Below are positions 1 through 7,658 of a DNA stretch of 29,649 nucleotides, piece by piece. This stretch comes from Dehalococcoidia bacterium (GTDB lineage: Bacteria; Chloroflexota; Dehalococcoidia; UBA3495). The translations under genes and the position numbers were made by a program. Below the pieces are notes generated by a model. The model was not told where the DNA came from. It saw only the letters and a program-made list of their open reading frames with translations, and ran no database searches. Each line of letters begins with the position of its first letter. The stretch's first letter is position 1. The stretch spans positions 1 to 29,649 of the forward strand of contig PCAH01000184.1 of the NCBI GenBank assembly GCA_002730485.1, in the 5' to 3' direction.

Positions 1-1012
1 CCACGCCGACGCCCAGCAGACGGAAGGTCCGTTCTGGGTCCAGCTCTGCTTCCAACAACGCCCAAGCTGCTTCTTTGATGGGCTCCTCGGCGTCAGTGTG
101 ATAGGGCAAGGTGGTCTGGCGAGTGAAGGTGGTGAAATCAGACAGCCTTAACTTCAACTTCACAGTCCGACCCTTCAGGCCATTTCGTTCCAGTTGATGG
201 GCTACTCCCATAGCTTTTCGTTCCACCACATCCCTTAATTCCTCTTCGTTTCCAATATCGCCGGAGAATGTGGTCTCCGAAGAAATAGACTTGGAGGCGC
301 TGTGGGTATGCACCGAGTCGTTATCCTGGCCTAGTGCCTTGTCCCGAACGTCGGTGGCCCGTTTACCAAACATCTTGGCGAACCAATTCAGGGGCTGGGC
401 GGCAAGTTCACCGATGGTCTCGATCCCTTCTTTGTTGAGCCTTTCCGCAGTCTTGGGGCCGATTCCCCACAATTTGTTCACTGCCAACGGCGCTAAGAAC
501 TCGGCTTCGTCCCCCGGTTGAACCACCACCAGGCCATCGGGTTTGTCCAGGTCTGAACCGATCTTGGCCACTGTTTTGCCCGTTCCCACGCCGACGGAGA
601 CCACCAGACCCGTCTCATCGAATATGCGGCGTTTGAGGTCCAAGGCCACGGCCAACGGTTTTTGGCCTCCTTCAATCACCTCAGTGATATCCAGGTAGGC
701 CTCATCCATGGAAAGGGGTTCCACAAGGTCGGTGAGGTCACGGAAGATGCTCATCACCTCGTTGGATTTCTCTTTGTAACGGCTAAATCTGGCGGGAACG
801 ATGATGCCCTGAGGACAGCGGTAGACGGCGGTCTTCATGGGCATGGCAGAATGGACACCAAATTGCCTGGCTTCGTAGGACGCCGTGGCCACCACACCCC
901 GGTTCTCAGGACGTCCGCCGACCAACACCGGCTTGCCAACCAACTCAGGGTTGTCTAGCTGTTCGACTGCGGCGTAGAAGGCGTCAAGGTCGGCGTGGAT
1001 GATGTGACGCAA
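1..1012 (-). CDS. dinB: DNA polymerase IV (DinB), Y-family, 3' end outside window
   Basis: Error-prone Y-family polymerase for translesion synthesis. About 337 codons are visible without a stop, and the C-terminus continues past base 1. The N-terminus carries the palm motif with Asp8 in HIIHADLDAFYAAVE and Tyr13 at the usual steric-gate position. Asp103-Glu104 lie in PLSMDEAYLDIT. A helix-hairpin-helix-like segment (LWGIGPKTAERL) and the start of the little-finger domain follow. I chose TTG at 1012 because GAGGT sits 8 nt upstream and the protein then begins like other DinB proteins; GTG at 1048 is in frame but has less support. The gene is divergent from tetR, with a 244-bp gap. SVGVGTGKTVAKIGSDL differs slightly from the usual SVG-x-x-xNK-x-x-AK-x-ASDL form. 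Family assignment is very secure. Confidence 0.95.
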   Translation of the reverse strand, partial: MRHIIHADLDAFYAAVEQLDNPELVGKPVLVGGRPENRGVVATASYEARQFGVHSAMPMKTAVYRCPQGIIVPARFSRYKEKSNEVMSIFRDLTDLVEPLSMDEAYLDITEVIEGGQKPLAVALDLKRRIFDETGLVVSVGVGTGKTVAKIGSDLDKPDGLVVVQPGDEAEFLAPLAVNKLWGIGPKTAERLNKEGIETIGELAAQPLNWFAKMFGKRATDVRDKALGQDNDSVHTHSASKSISSETTFSGDIGNEEELRDVVERKAMGVAHQLERNGLKGRTVKLKLRLSDFTTFTRQTTLPYHTDAEEPIKEAAWALLEAELDPERTFRLLGVGV

Positions 1013-1177
1013 AAGCCAAGACCTCGCAGTAGTAGCACCCAGGTGCACAAATCTCAGGCCGTGTTATCTATTTTACTGCGGATTGGGCCGTTGGTCAGCA
1101 TGGCCACTTCAGGCAATTCTCACAGAGTTCAAGCAAACATCTGCGGCAGCCAACCATATATTCAAGTTACCGTGTTG

Positions 1178-1206
1178 TTGGCAGATAGGACTTGGATGTA
1201 TATAAA
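1178..1206 (+). promoter_or_regulatory. sigma70-type promoter of tetR-MMPL unit
   Basis: TTGGCA (1178-1183), a 17-bp spacer and TATAAA (1201-1206) give a near-consensus promoter reading toward tetR. Transcription would start near 1213, inside or just before the palindromes at 1211-1244, which suits repression by the encoded TetR protein. Confidence 0.65.
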
Positions 1207-1210
1207 CGAA

Positions 1211-1244
1211 CGAACATTCGCGGTTAAAAACGAACAATCGTTTT
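1211..1244. promoter_or_regulatory. TetR operator candidate(s)
   Basis: The main element is the perfect palindrome AAAACGA-acaa-TCGTTTT at 1227-1244 (7-bp arms). A shorter one, CGAA-ca-TTCG, lies at 1211-1220. Both sit directly downstream of the promoter -10 box and upstream of the tetR ribosome-binding site, the usual place for autorepression. A near copy of the larger palindrome (15 of 18 bases) occurs at 5982-5999. Binding by this TetR protein is inference. Confidence 0.6.
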
Positions 1245-1256
1245 GTTAGGTGCCAA

Positions 1257-1880
1257 ATGCCCAAAGTAAGTGAAGCCCACATTGCAGCCCGCAGCCAACA
1301 GATATTGGGGGCGGCCAGGGCGTGTTTTGCCCGGCAGGGTTTCCACCAGACAAGTATTCAGGACATCTGCAAAGAGGCTGAACTGAGCCCTGGTGCAGTC
1401 TACCGGTATTTTCCCAGCAAAGAACACATCATCGCCGCCACCTGTCTGGAGTGTCAGGAAGGGATCATAGAGATGATAACCTCGGCCAAATCTCAGGGTA
1501 TTTCTCCCTTGCAGACGGTTAACATCATCATTGAGCATGGTCTGGAGATGCTTCACTCGGACTCTTTTCAAGAGTTTGGCATGATGAACGTCCAGGTCTG
1601 GTCCGAAGCGATGCGCAGCGACGAGGTCAAAGAAGCCCTTTTAACCGCGACCTTCAATACTTTGGGTCAGGCCATCGCTGATCTGGTGCAAGAAGCACAA
1701 GAAAGCGGCGAAATAGACAGTAAACTCACTCCCCAGGCTGTGGCCTGCACGATAATGGGGATGTTCCACGGATTGGTCTTGCACAAATCTTTGGATTCCA
1801 AATTAGACATTGGCGCCTGTGGCGAAGCCATGCGCGCCATGTTCAAGGGCATTTTCGGGACTAGCGCTGAAGCAGCCTAG
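1257..1880 (+). CDS. TetR/AcrR family transcriptional regulator
   Basis: Ligand-responsive repressor of 207 residues. Residues about 10-60 form the TetR helix-turn-helix: ILGAARACFARQGFHQTSIQ, then the recognition stretch LSPGAVYRYFPSKEHI. The remainder is a helical ligand-binding domain ending in an AMRAMFKGIF-type helix. The start is ATG at 1257 with AGG 6 nt upstream. A consensus-like promoter and a palindrome precede it, so autoregulation is likely. The MMPL transporter follows after 48 bp and is probably co-transcribed, matching the common pairing of a TetR repressor with the RND/MMPL exporter it controls. The ligand cannot be read from sequence. A similar palindrome upstream of the gene at 6014 suggests a second target. 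Confidence 0.93.
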   Translation: MPKVSEAHIAARSQQILGAARACFARQGFHQTSIQDICKEAELSPGAVYRYFPSKEHIIAATCLECQEGIIEMITSAKSQGISPLQTVNIIIEHGLEMLHSDSFQEFGMMNVQVWSEAMRSDEVKEALLTATFNTLGQAIADLVQEAQESGEIDSKLTPQAVACTIMGMFHGLVLHKSLDSKLDIGACGEAMRAMFKGIFGTSAEAA

Positions 1881-1928
1881 GCCTGAAAAAGATAGATAGC
1901 GAAGCAAACGACGGGAAGAGAAGGATCA

Positions 1929-4418
1929 ATGGCACTGAACTTATCAACGGAGAATCTGGCGAGGGAGAGCGCCTCACATCCATGGCGAGTAGTCTGGATT
2001 TGGCTGCTCGTCGTCGTCGGCGCAATGGTCATGATTTCCAGTTCTCTGGAAGACGGACTGACGACCAAATTCGAATTCGTGAACAACCCTGAGGTCAAGA
2101 AAGGTGAAGACCTGCTGGAGCAGATTCACGGACCCAAGGGAACCAATGAGGTCATCGTATTCCAGTCGACGGAATTCACGGTCGACGATCCGGAATACAA
2201 GCGAGCCGTGGAAGGCCTGACCGCTGATCTTGCGGCGATGGGTGAGGAATTCATCCGTCTGGAGACGCTGGCCAACTTCTACAACACCGGAGCGCCTCCG
2301 TTTGTCTCAGAAGACCGTGGATCGACCCTCATCGGGTTTGTCATGGCCGGTGACTTTGACACCAACTCCAAGAACATCGAAGACGTTGTCGACGTCGTCC
2401 ACGAAGCTGCTGCGGTTGAAGCTGGCAGCTTCGAAATCAAGATAGCTGGACAGGCGACCATCGGCCTGGACAACCGGGAGATCACCCAGGAAGACCTTGA
2501 AAAGGGTGAAGGTTTCGGCGTCCCCATCGCCCTGCTCTTCCTGATGGTGGTTCTGGGAGCCATCTTCGTCGCGATGGTTCCGCTGGTAATGGCGATAGTA
2601 TCGATCGTCCTTGCTGTGGGCCTGGCCGCCGTGGTGGGCACGTTCTTTGAACTGTCTCTCTTCGTGACCAATATCATCACGATGATCGGCCTGGCCGTTG
2701 GAATCGACTATTCCCTCTTCGTCTTGACCCGCTACCGTGAGGAGCGGAGCCAGGGATTGGACAAGGTTGACGCGATAAGCAAGGCTGGTGCAACGGCGAG
2801 CAGGGCTGTCGTCTTCAGCGGTATGACCGTTGTGTTGGCCCTCGTCGGCATGGTCCTGATTCCCTTTAACATCTTCATATCGATAGGACTCGGCGCCATC
2901 TTCGTGGTGGTTGCGGCAATGGCCGCGGCGATGACATTGCTGCCAGCGATGTTGATCTTCTTCGACCGTCTTGCTGACTGGTATCGAGACTTGGCAGATA
3001 CTCCTGGTAAATGGGCGCACGAACTGAGGTCGCTCAGTTTTCTCTCGCTGCCTAGCGGCAATGGAATGAACCCGATCCTATCGGTGATCCTCCATCCGCT
3101 CCGGATCGTTCGGGCATTGGTTGCCAAGATATTCTTCCTGGTATCCATTGTGGTATTCCTGATTCCATTCATCGTCACACTGGCGATTAGGCTGGTCTTC
3201 AAGAGGTCTGCCAGCGAGACAAATTACCTGCGCTGGATCTCTGATGTCGGCGTTGGAAAATTCGAGGGAACGCCCACTTACACCGCCACTGGTGGTTTCT
3301 GGGACTGGCTGGTCCGCCAGGTTACGAACCGGCCAATCATCAGTCTCGTGGTGACGGGTGGTCTGCTGATCGCAGCCACCATACCCTTCTTCAGTATCCA
3401 TACCGGGTTCGCTGGAATCTCCACATTCCCAGATGAACTGGAGTCCAAGCAGGCCTTCCTGGTACTGGATGAGAAGTTCTCCTTCGGCGAGGTAACCCCG
3501 GCAGAGATCGTCATCCAGGGGAATATCACCTCCCCCGAGGTTCAGGGTGGAGTGGAGCGCCTAACGGCTTTACTGGCCGGTGATGATGCCTTCGGGCAAC
3601 CTCGCGATTTGGAAATCTCCGACGATGGACAGATCGCGTTGCTAGCAGTGCCTGTGGCCGGTGACACGTCTGGCAAAGAATCTATTGCCGCAGTGACGAG
3701 GTTGCACGACCGCTACGTACCGGAAGCGTTTGCCGGAGTGGATGCAGAGATTTTCATAACTGGAGAGACTGCGTTCAACATGGAATTCTTCAGCGTATCC
3801 AAGGACTCCGCCTGGATCGTGTTCCCATTCGTTCTGGGTATCAGTTTCCTGCTCTTGTTGGTGGTATTCCGATCGCTGGTGCTTCCGGTCAAGGCCATCA
3901 TCCTGAACCTGTTGGCGGTTGGCGCGGCCTACGGACTGATCGTGCTGGTGTTCCAGAAGGGATTCATGGCTGGAGCGTTCGGGTTTAAAGAGTCTCCCAC
4001 GGTGGAGTCTTGGATCCCATTGTTCCTGTTCAGCATCCTCTTCGGACTGTCCATGGACTACCACGTGTTCCTGCTCTCACGGATCAGGGAACGGTACGAC
4101 CAGACCAAAGACAACGATGAAGCAGTGTCCTTTGGCATTCGCTCCACCGGTCGTCTGATCACAGGAGCCGGCCTCATCATGGTCGCCGTGTTCTGGGGAT
4201 TCGCCACTGGCTCGATGGTGGGTATGCAGCAGATGGGATTTGGTCTCGGATTGGCCATTCTCCTAGACGCCAGCATCGTTCGGGTTATCATGGTCCCGGC
4301 TTCCATGAAACTACTGGGTGAGTGGAACTGGTACCTGCCCAACTGGCTGAACTGGCTGCCCGACTTCCGGGTCGAGGCGGCTGACCCATCACCAGCTCCT
4401 GCAGCAGGCGACGACTAA
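1929..4418 (+). CDS. MMPL family RND transporter
   Basis: Inner-membrane, proton-driven transporter of 829 residues, RND superfamily, MMPL type. TM1 is at about 21-38, followed by a large extracytoplasmic domain (about 40-195), TM2-6 (about 197-347), a long middle loop, TM7 (about 470-489), a second soluble domain (about 495-625) and the C-terminal TM bundle. The two Asp-Tyr pairs used for proton relay in MmpL proteins are present: Asp260-Tyr261 in GLAVGIDYSLF and Asp710-Tyr711 in GLSMDYHVF. The middle loop contains an extra strongly hydrophobic stretch at about 396-424, which is unusual. AGAGAAGGA precedes the ATG. The gene lies 48 bp after tetR and ends at a strong terminator. The cargo is unknown; lipids, hopanoids or hydrophobic toxins are possibilities from the family only. 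Confidence 0.93.
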   Translation: MALNLSTENLARESASHPWRVVWIWLLVVVGAMVMISSSLEDGLTTKFEFVNNPEVKKGEDLLEQIHGPKGTNEVIVFQSTEFTVDDPEYKRAVEGLTADLAAMGEEFIRLETLANFYNTGAPPFVSEDRGSTLIGFVMAGDFDTNSKNIEDVVDVVHEAAAVEAGSFEIKIAGQATIGLDNREITQEDLEKGEGFGVPIALLFLMVVLGAIFVAMVPLVMAIVSIVLAVGLAAVVGTFFELSLFVTNIITMIGLAVGIDYSLFVLTRYREERSQGLDKVDAISKAGATASRAVVFSGMTVVLALVGMVLIPFNIFISIGLGAIFVVVAAMAAAMTLLPAMLIFFDRLADWYRDLADTPGKWAHELRSLSFLSLPSGNGMNPILSVILHPLRIVRALVAKIFFLVSIVVFLIPFIVTLAIRLVFKRSASETNYLRWISDVGVGKFEGTPTYTATGGFWDWLVRQVTNRPIISLVVTGGLLIAATIPFFSIHTGFAGISTFPDELESKQAFLVLDEKFSFGEVTPAEIVIQGNITSPEVQGGVERLTALLAGDDAFGQPRDLEISDDGQIALLAVPVAGDTSGKESIAAVTRLHDRYVPEAFAGVDAEIFITGETAFNMEFFSVSKDSAWIVFPFVLGISFLLLLVVFRSLVLPVKAIILNLLAVGAAYGLIVLVFQKGFMAGAFGFKESPTVESWIPLFLFSILFGLSMDYHVFLLSRIRERYDQTKDNDEAVSFGIRSTGRLITGAGLIMVAVFWGFATGSMVGMQQMGFGLGLAILLDASIVRVIMVPASMKLLGEWNWYLPNWLNWLPDFRVEAADPSPAPAAGDD

Positions 4419-4444
4419 ACCAACCCATAGGTTAATCAAAAGAT

Positions 4445-4479
4445 AAGAGGCGTCCCAATTGAATGGGACGCCTCTTTTT
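4445..4479 (+). terminator. Rho-independent terminator after MMPL gene
   Basis: A perfect 13-bp stem (4445-4457 with 4464-4476; core GAGGCGTCCCA) and a 6-nt loop are followed by a T run. It lies 27 nt after the MMPL stop codon and closes the tetR-MMPL unit. Confidence 0.9.
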
Positions 4480-4541
4480 AATTCCGAATATCTCTGCTCT
4501 GATCATCTCCCGGAACAATGGCGCGAGAAAGTTCCACAAGA

Positions 4542-4578
4542 TACAATACGCCCCTATCGCCCGACTGTGGCGGATAGG
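4542..4578 (+). promoter_or_regulatory. Possible -10 box and leader hairpin of the aminotransferase gene
   Basis: TACAAT at 4542-4547 could be a -10 box, but no good -35 box stands at the right distance. Just downstream, CCTATCGCC (4553-4561) pairs with GGCGGATAGG (4569-4578), leaving one bulged G. The hairpin ends 25 nt before the start codon. A regulatory role is possible but not shown. Confidence 0.3.
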
Positions 4579-4603
4579 TTAAACGACACTTCAAGGAGAC
4601 CCG

Positions 4604-5938
4604 ATGGCAACGATACTAGAGGATTACATCGCCAAGCACCCCGAATCGGCCCAACGTTACCTGGAAGCCTCCAAGATCTTCCCGGGCGGCGTCACTCATG
4701 ACACCCGTTACGCCCAGCCGTTCCCTCTCTACATGACCCACGGAGAAGGATCCAAGAAATGGGACGTGGATGGCACTGAGTACATCGACTACGTATCGGG
4801 CCACGGCGCACTTTTGCTGGGTCACTCCCACCCGGCAATAGCCGAAGCCGTCTCCAAACAGATACTTCGTGGCACCCACTTGGGCGCCTCCACCGACGAT
4901 GAGATTCGTTGGGCCAATGCGATCAAAGCCCTGATGCCGTCGATCGAGAAGCTCCGGTTCCACAGTTCCGGCACCGAAGCCACACTGATGGCCATGCGCC
5001 TGGCCCGGGCTTACACCGGCAAGACCAAGGTCATCAAACTTCAGGATCACTTTCACGGCTGGCACGATTACGCCATGGCCGGGTCGGACCAATCTGCTCC
5101 AGGCATCCCACAAGCCAGTTGGGGCACCATGATCGTGGTGCCGCCCGGAGACCTGGGCGCAGTTGAAGATGTGATCAAGAAAGACCCAGATGTCGCCGCC
5201 ATCATCCTGGAGCCAACGGGTGCCCACTTCGGGCAGTTGCCCTTCGATGCACCCAACTACCTCAAAGGACTGAGGGAACTCACAGCGCAGACCGGCGTTA
5301 TCCTGATCTTTGACGAAGTTGTGACCGGGTTCAGGGCCGCCCCTGGCGGAGTGCAAGAACGTTACAGCGTCCGACCCGACCTCACGACCATGGCTAAGAT
5401 CGTCGCCGGAGGACTTCCCGGCGGTGCCGTGGGCGGCAAGGCAGACATAATTGACATGATCGCCCACCGGAACGAACCGGATTGGGACCGAAACCACCGG
5501 GTCTACCACCCTGGCACTTTCAACGGAAACCCGCTTTCCGCAGCCGCCGGAGCGACAGCACTGGAGATGATTACTTCCCAGCCGATCAACCAACAGGCCG
5601 ACGCCATGGCTGGCAGGCTAAAAGCAGGCATCAACGAGACTCTAGGCGCTCTGGAGATTCCGGGACACGCCCACGGTATCGCCTCGATGATTCACGTGAT
5701 CCTGGCCGACTGCGATTGCGACCGGGAACTCTGCACCATGTCCCACGACAAGATCGCCGAGACCAACGGTTCCCCGGCCGTAACGGCCATGAAGCGCGGC
5801 CTGCAAAACAGGGGTGTGGACATCATGAGCAGGGAGACTTTCCTGGTGTCCGGATTGCACTCCGAGCAGGACATAGACAAGACCCTTGATGCGTTCAAAG
5901 AGACCATGGCGGCGGTCAGGGCCGACGGTCTTATCTAA
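4604..5938 (+). CDS. Class III aminotransferase (glutamate-1-semialdehyde aminomutase-like)
   Basis: PLP-dependent fold-type I aminotransferase of 444 residues in the HemL-like branch. Visible motifs are SSGTEA (121-126, phosphate binding), the HFHGWHDY stretch (from 149), IFDEVVTGFR with Asp237 to hold the pyridine nitrogen, MAKIVAGGLPGG with Lys265 as the Schiff-base lysine, and GTFNGNPLSAAAG from 304. The start ATG has AAGGAG 5 nt upstream. There are no tetrapyrrole genes nearby, and the sequence fits the broad aspartate aminotransferase family class III group at least as well as true HemL. The real substrate, probably an omega-amino acid or amine, is therefore unknown. A small cysteine cluster near the C-terminal domain (ADCDCDRELC) is unusual. 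It probably forms its own unit: a terminator lies before it and another possible promoter after it. Confidence 0.9.
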   Translation: MATILEDYIAKHPESAQRYLEASKIFPGGVTHDTRYAQPFPLYMTHGEGSKKWDVDGTEYIDYVSGHGALLLGHSHPAIAEAVSKQILRGTHLGASTDDEIRWANAIKALMPSIEKLRFHSSGTEATLMAMRLARAYTGKTKVIKLQDHFHGWHDYAMAGSDQSAPGIPQASWGTMIVVPPGDLGAVEDVIKKDPDVAAIILEPTGAHFGQLPFDAPNYLKGLRELTAQTGVILIFDEVVTGFRAAPGGVQERYSVRPDLTTMAKIVAGGLPGGAVGGKADIIDMIAHRNEPDWDRNHRVYHPGTFNGNPLSAAAGATALEMITSQPINQQADAMAGRLKAGINETLGALEIPGHAHGIASMIHVILADCDCDRELCTMSHDKIAETNGSPAVTAMKRGLQNRGVDIMSRETFLVSGLHSEQDIDKTLDAFKETMAAVRADGLI

Positions 5939-5966
5939 TTAGATAGGCCAACAACTCCGATTCCGG

Positions 5967-5999
5967 TAGAATTCCCAAATCAAAACGAATACGCGTTTT
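5967..5999 (+). promoter_or_regulatory. Second AAAACG-N6-CGTTTT palindrome, putative TetR operator, with possible -10 box
   Basis: AAAACGAATACGCGTTTT at 5982-5999 has 6-bp palindromic arms and matches the tetR palindrome (1227-1244) at 15 of 18 positions, with the same spacing. TAGAAT at 5967-5972 may be a -10 box, though no clear -35 box is visible. The palindrome lies just before the GAGGTGA ribosome-binding site of the first dienelactone hydrolase, so a bound repressor would block transcription of this cluster. Confidence 0.5.
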
Positions 6000-6013
6000 A
6001 CGAGGTGATTTCC

Positions 6014-6724
6014 ATGCCTAGTTTCACAGATAAGCTGACCGTTGGTGGCAGCGAGATGGACATGTACGCCGCTCTGCCTGAAGGTTCAGGACCCCACCCT
6101 GCGGTGGTAATCGCCTTCCACGTTGGTGGATTGGACGACTTTGACCGGAAGATGGCCGACCAATTGGCCGAGGCCGGGTATGTGGCCGTGGTGCCGGACC
6201 TGTTCCACCGTTTCTCACAAGAGATCATGGACGGCCCCCGTCTAGACCGCCTGGGACACCTTCAGGATCCAGACATCATCGCCGACATGAATGCTGCGGT
6301 GGATTTCCTGACCGCCAACTCAGCCATCGACAATGACCGTATCGGCGTTACTGGTTTCTGCATGGGTGGACGCATCGCCTGGTTGATGGCCGCCTCGAAT
6401 CCCATATTCAAGTGCACTGTGCCCTTCTACGGCGGCAACATCCAGGGCAACTGGGGCCCCGGTGAGACTCCCTATTCCATGGCCAACAACATCAATTGCC
6501 CGATGCTGTTCCACTTCGGCGCTACGGACGGCAACCCATCGGTGGATGACCGGGACAAGTATGAAGTTGAACTGACGCGTCTGGGCAAGGACTTTGAGTT
6601 CCACACCTATGATGGCGCGGGCCACGCTTTCATGGATTACACCAACCCCGAGCGGCACCATGCGGAAGCAGCCGCGGCCGCATGGCCTAGTACCATTGAT
6701 TTCTTTGATAAGCATCTGAAGTAG
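6014..6724 (+). CDS. Dienelactone hydrolase family protein (copy 1)
   Basis: Alpha/beta hydrolase of 236 residues in the dienelactone hydrolase family, probably cytoplasmic. The nucleophile is Cys116 in GVTGFCMGGR; Asp172 (GATDGNP) and His204 (GAGHAFMD) complete the triad. In classical dienelactone hydrolase a Glu near residue 36 restrains the cysteine; here the aligned motif reads AFHVGG, with His36, so substrate range may differ. I chose ATG at 6014 over an in-frame GTG at 6005: GAGGTGA lies 5 nt upstream of the ATG but covers the GTG, and the next gene also begins MPSF. It is the first gene of a cluster with a paralog, a galactose-binding-like protein and a predicted selenoprotein. The physiological substrate is unknown. 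Confidence 0.9.
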   Translation: MPSFTDKLTVGGSEMDMYAALPEGSGPHPAVVIAFHVGGLDDFDRKMADQLAEAGYVAVVPDLFHRFSQEIMDGPRLDRLGHLQDPDIIADMNAAVDFLTANSAIDNDRIGVTGFCMGGRIAWLMAASNPIFKCTVPFYGGNIQGNWGPGETPYSMANNINCPMLFHFGATDGNPSVDDRDKYEVELTRLGKDFEFHTYDGAGHAFMDYTNPERHHAEAAAAAWPSTIDFFDKHLK

Positions 6725-6765
6725 GCGTGGCTGGCCACAGGTAATTCGACTGACTTGTCAGGTGG

Positions 6766-6841
6766 ACCCCCACCCTAAGCCTCCCCCTGGGGGAGAGGGG
6801 ACTTTGCCCTCTGATTTTTCAACAAGAGGGTGGTGTTGGGG
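6766..6841. repeat. REP-like G/C-rich palindromic repeat
   Basis: This intergenic element is built of nested hairpins. CCACCCT (6770-6776) pairs with AGGGTGG (6827-6833), CTCCC (6781-6785) with GGGAG (6791-6795), and AGAGGG (6794-6799) with CCCTCT (6807-6812). The alternating C-run and G-run layout resembles repetitive extragenic palindromes seen in many bacterial genomes. It lies between the two dienelactone hydrolase genes and could stabilise or attenuate the transcript. Confidence 0.55.
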
Positions 6842-6881
6842 CTTAATTTATTAGATTCATAACTAACTTGAGAGGAGCTGT

Positions 6882-7634
6882 ATGCCGTCATTTTGGGAAA
6901 AAATACAGGTTAATGGGGCCGAGATGAATGTCTATGTCGGCGTGCCCGACGGAGATGGTCCCTTTCCGGCAGTGGTGGTGGCCCACCATGCTTCTGGTGT
7001 GGACAAATTCACCCAGGACATGACCAACAAATTGGCCGCATCGGGCTACGCGGCCGTTGCGCCTGACCTGTTCCACCGCATCACAGATGAGATGGTGGAG
7101 AGCACCGGCAAGACCAAACGTGACCAACTGGACGATCCGCTGATCGTGGAAGACATCAATGCCACGGTCGACTTCCTCACGGGGCACTCGTCGATAGATT
7201 CTGACCGAATCGGCGTCACCGGTTTCTGCATGGGCGGTCGGGTTACCTGGCTGGCCGCAGCAACCAATTCCGCCTTCAAAGCGGCTGTTCCCTACTATGG
7301 CGGCAACATCATGGTGCCATGGGGTAATGCCACCCAACCACCCCTGGCAGCCACTCCGGGGATGAAATGCCCGGTATTGTTCCACTTTGGCGAGATCGAT
7401 GAGAACCCGTCGCAAGATGACATGCTGATCTTGGATAAGGAATTGAGCGCCAACAGCATCCCGCATCAGTTCTACACCTATCCGGGAGCTAATCACGCCT
7501 TCATGAACCCGGCCAGTCCTGCCCGTTATCAAAGAGCGGCGGCTGAGATGTCCTGGCCTCGCACCATTGATTTCTTTGATAAACACCTGGGTCTGACCAG
7601 GGCCGCTGGCAACGATGAACCGGCCTGCGGCTAA
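6882..7634 (+). CDS. Dienelactone hydrolase family protein (copy 2)
   Basis: A 250-residue paralog of the upstream gene, colinear with it over most of its length and with the same start (MPSF) and the same triad: Cys116 in GVTGFCMGGR, Asp173 (GEIDENP) and His205 (GANHAFMN). It also has His rather than Glu at position 36 (AHHASG). The last 12 or so residues (after FFDKHLG) are an extra tail. The ATG is preceded by GAGAGGAG. It starts 157 bp after copy 1, across a REP-like repeat, and 24 bp before the next gene, so it is likely in one transcription unit with the genes downstream. The tandem duplicates may act on related esters or lactones, which is inference. Confidence 0.9.
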   Translation: MPSFWEKIQVNGAEMNVYVGVPDGDGPFPAVVVAHHASGVDKFTQDMTNKLAASGYAAVAPDLFHRITDEMVESTGKTKRDQLDDPLIVEDINATVDFLTGHSSIDSDRIGVTGFCMGGRVTWLAAATNSAFKAAVPYYGGNIMVPWGNATQPPLAATPGMKCPVLFHFGEIDENPSQDDMLILDKELSANSIPHQFYTYPGANHAFMNPASPARYQRAAAEMSWPRTIDFFDKHLGLTRAAGNDEPACG

Positions 7635-7658
7635 AACAACCACAAATTAGGAGTAATC

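Noticed and set aside
2307..3020. 237-codon minus-strand frame within the MMPL gene
   Set aside because: Strongly His/Asp/Gln-rich composition from antisense reading of membrane segments; not a protein-like sequence.
4616..5593. 325-codon open frame on the minus strand, antisense to the aminotransferase
   Set aside because: It is a shadow of a GC-rich gene with clear PLP motifs; the antisense product has no recognisable motif.
4604..5938. True hemL (glutamate-1-semialdehyde 2,1-aminomutase)
   Set aside because: The motifs fit the wider class III family, and no tetrapyrrole genes lie nearby; I therefore gave no gene symbol.
6888..7643. 251-codon minus-strand frame antisense to the second dienelactone hydrolase
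   Set aside because: Shadow of a well-supported gene on the plus strand.
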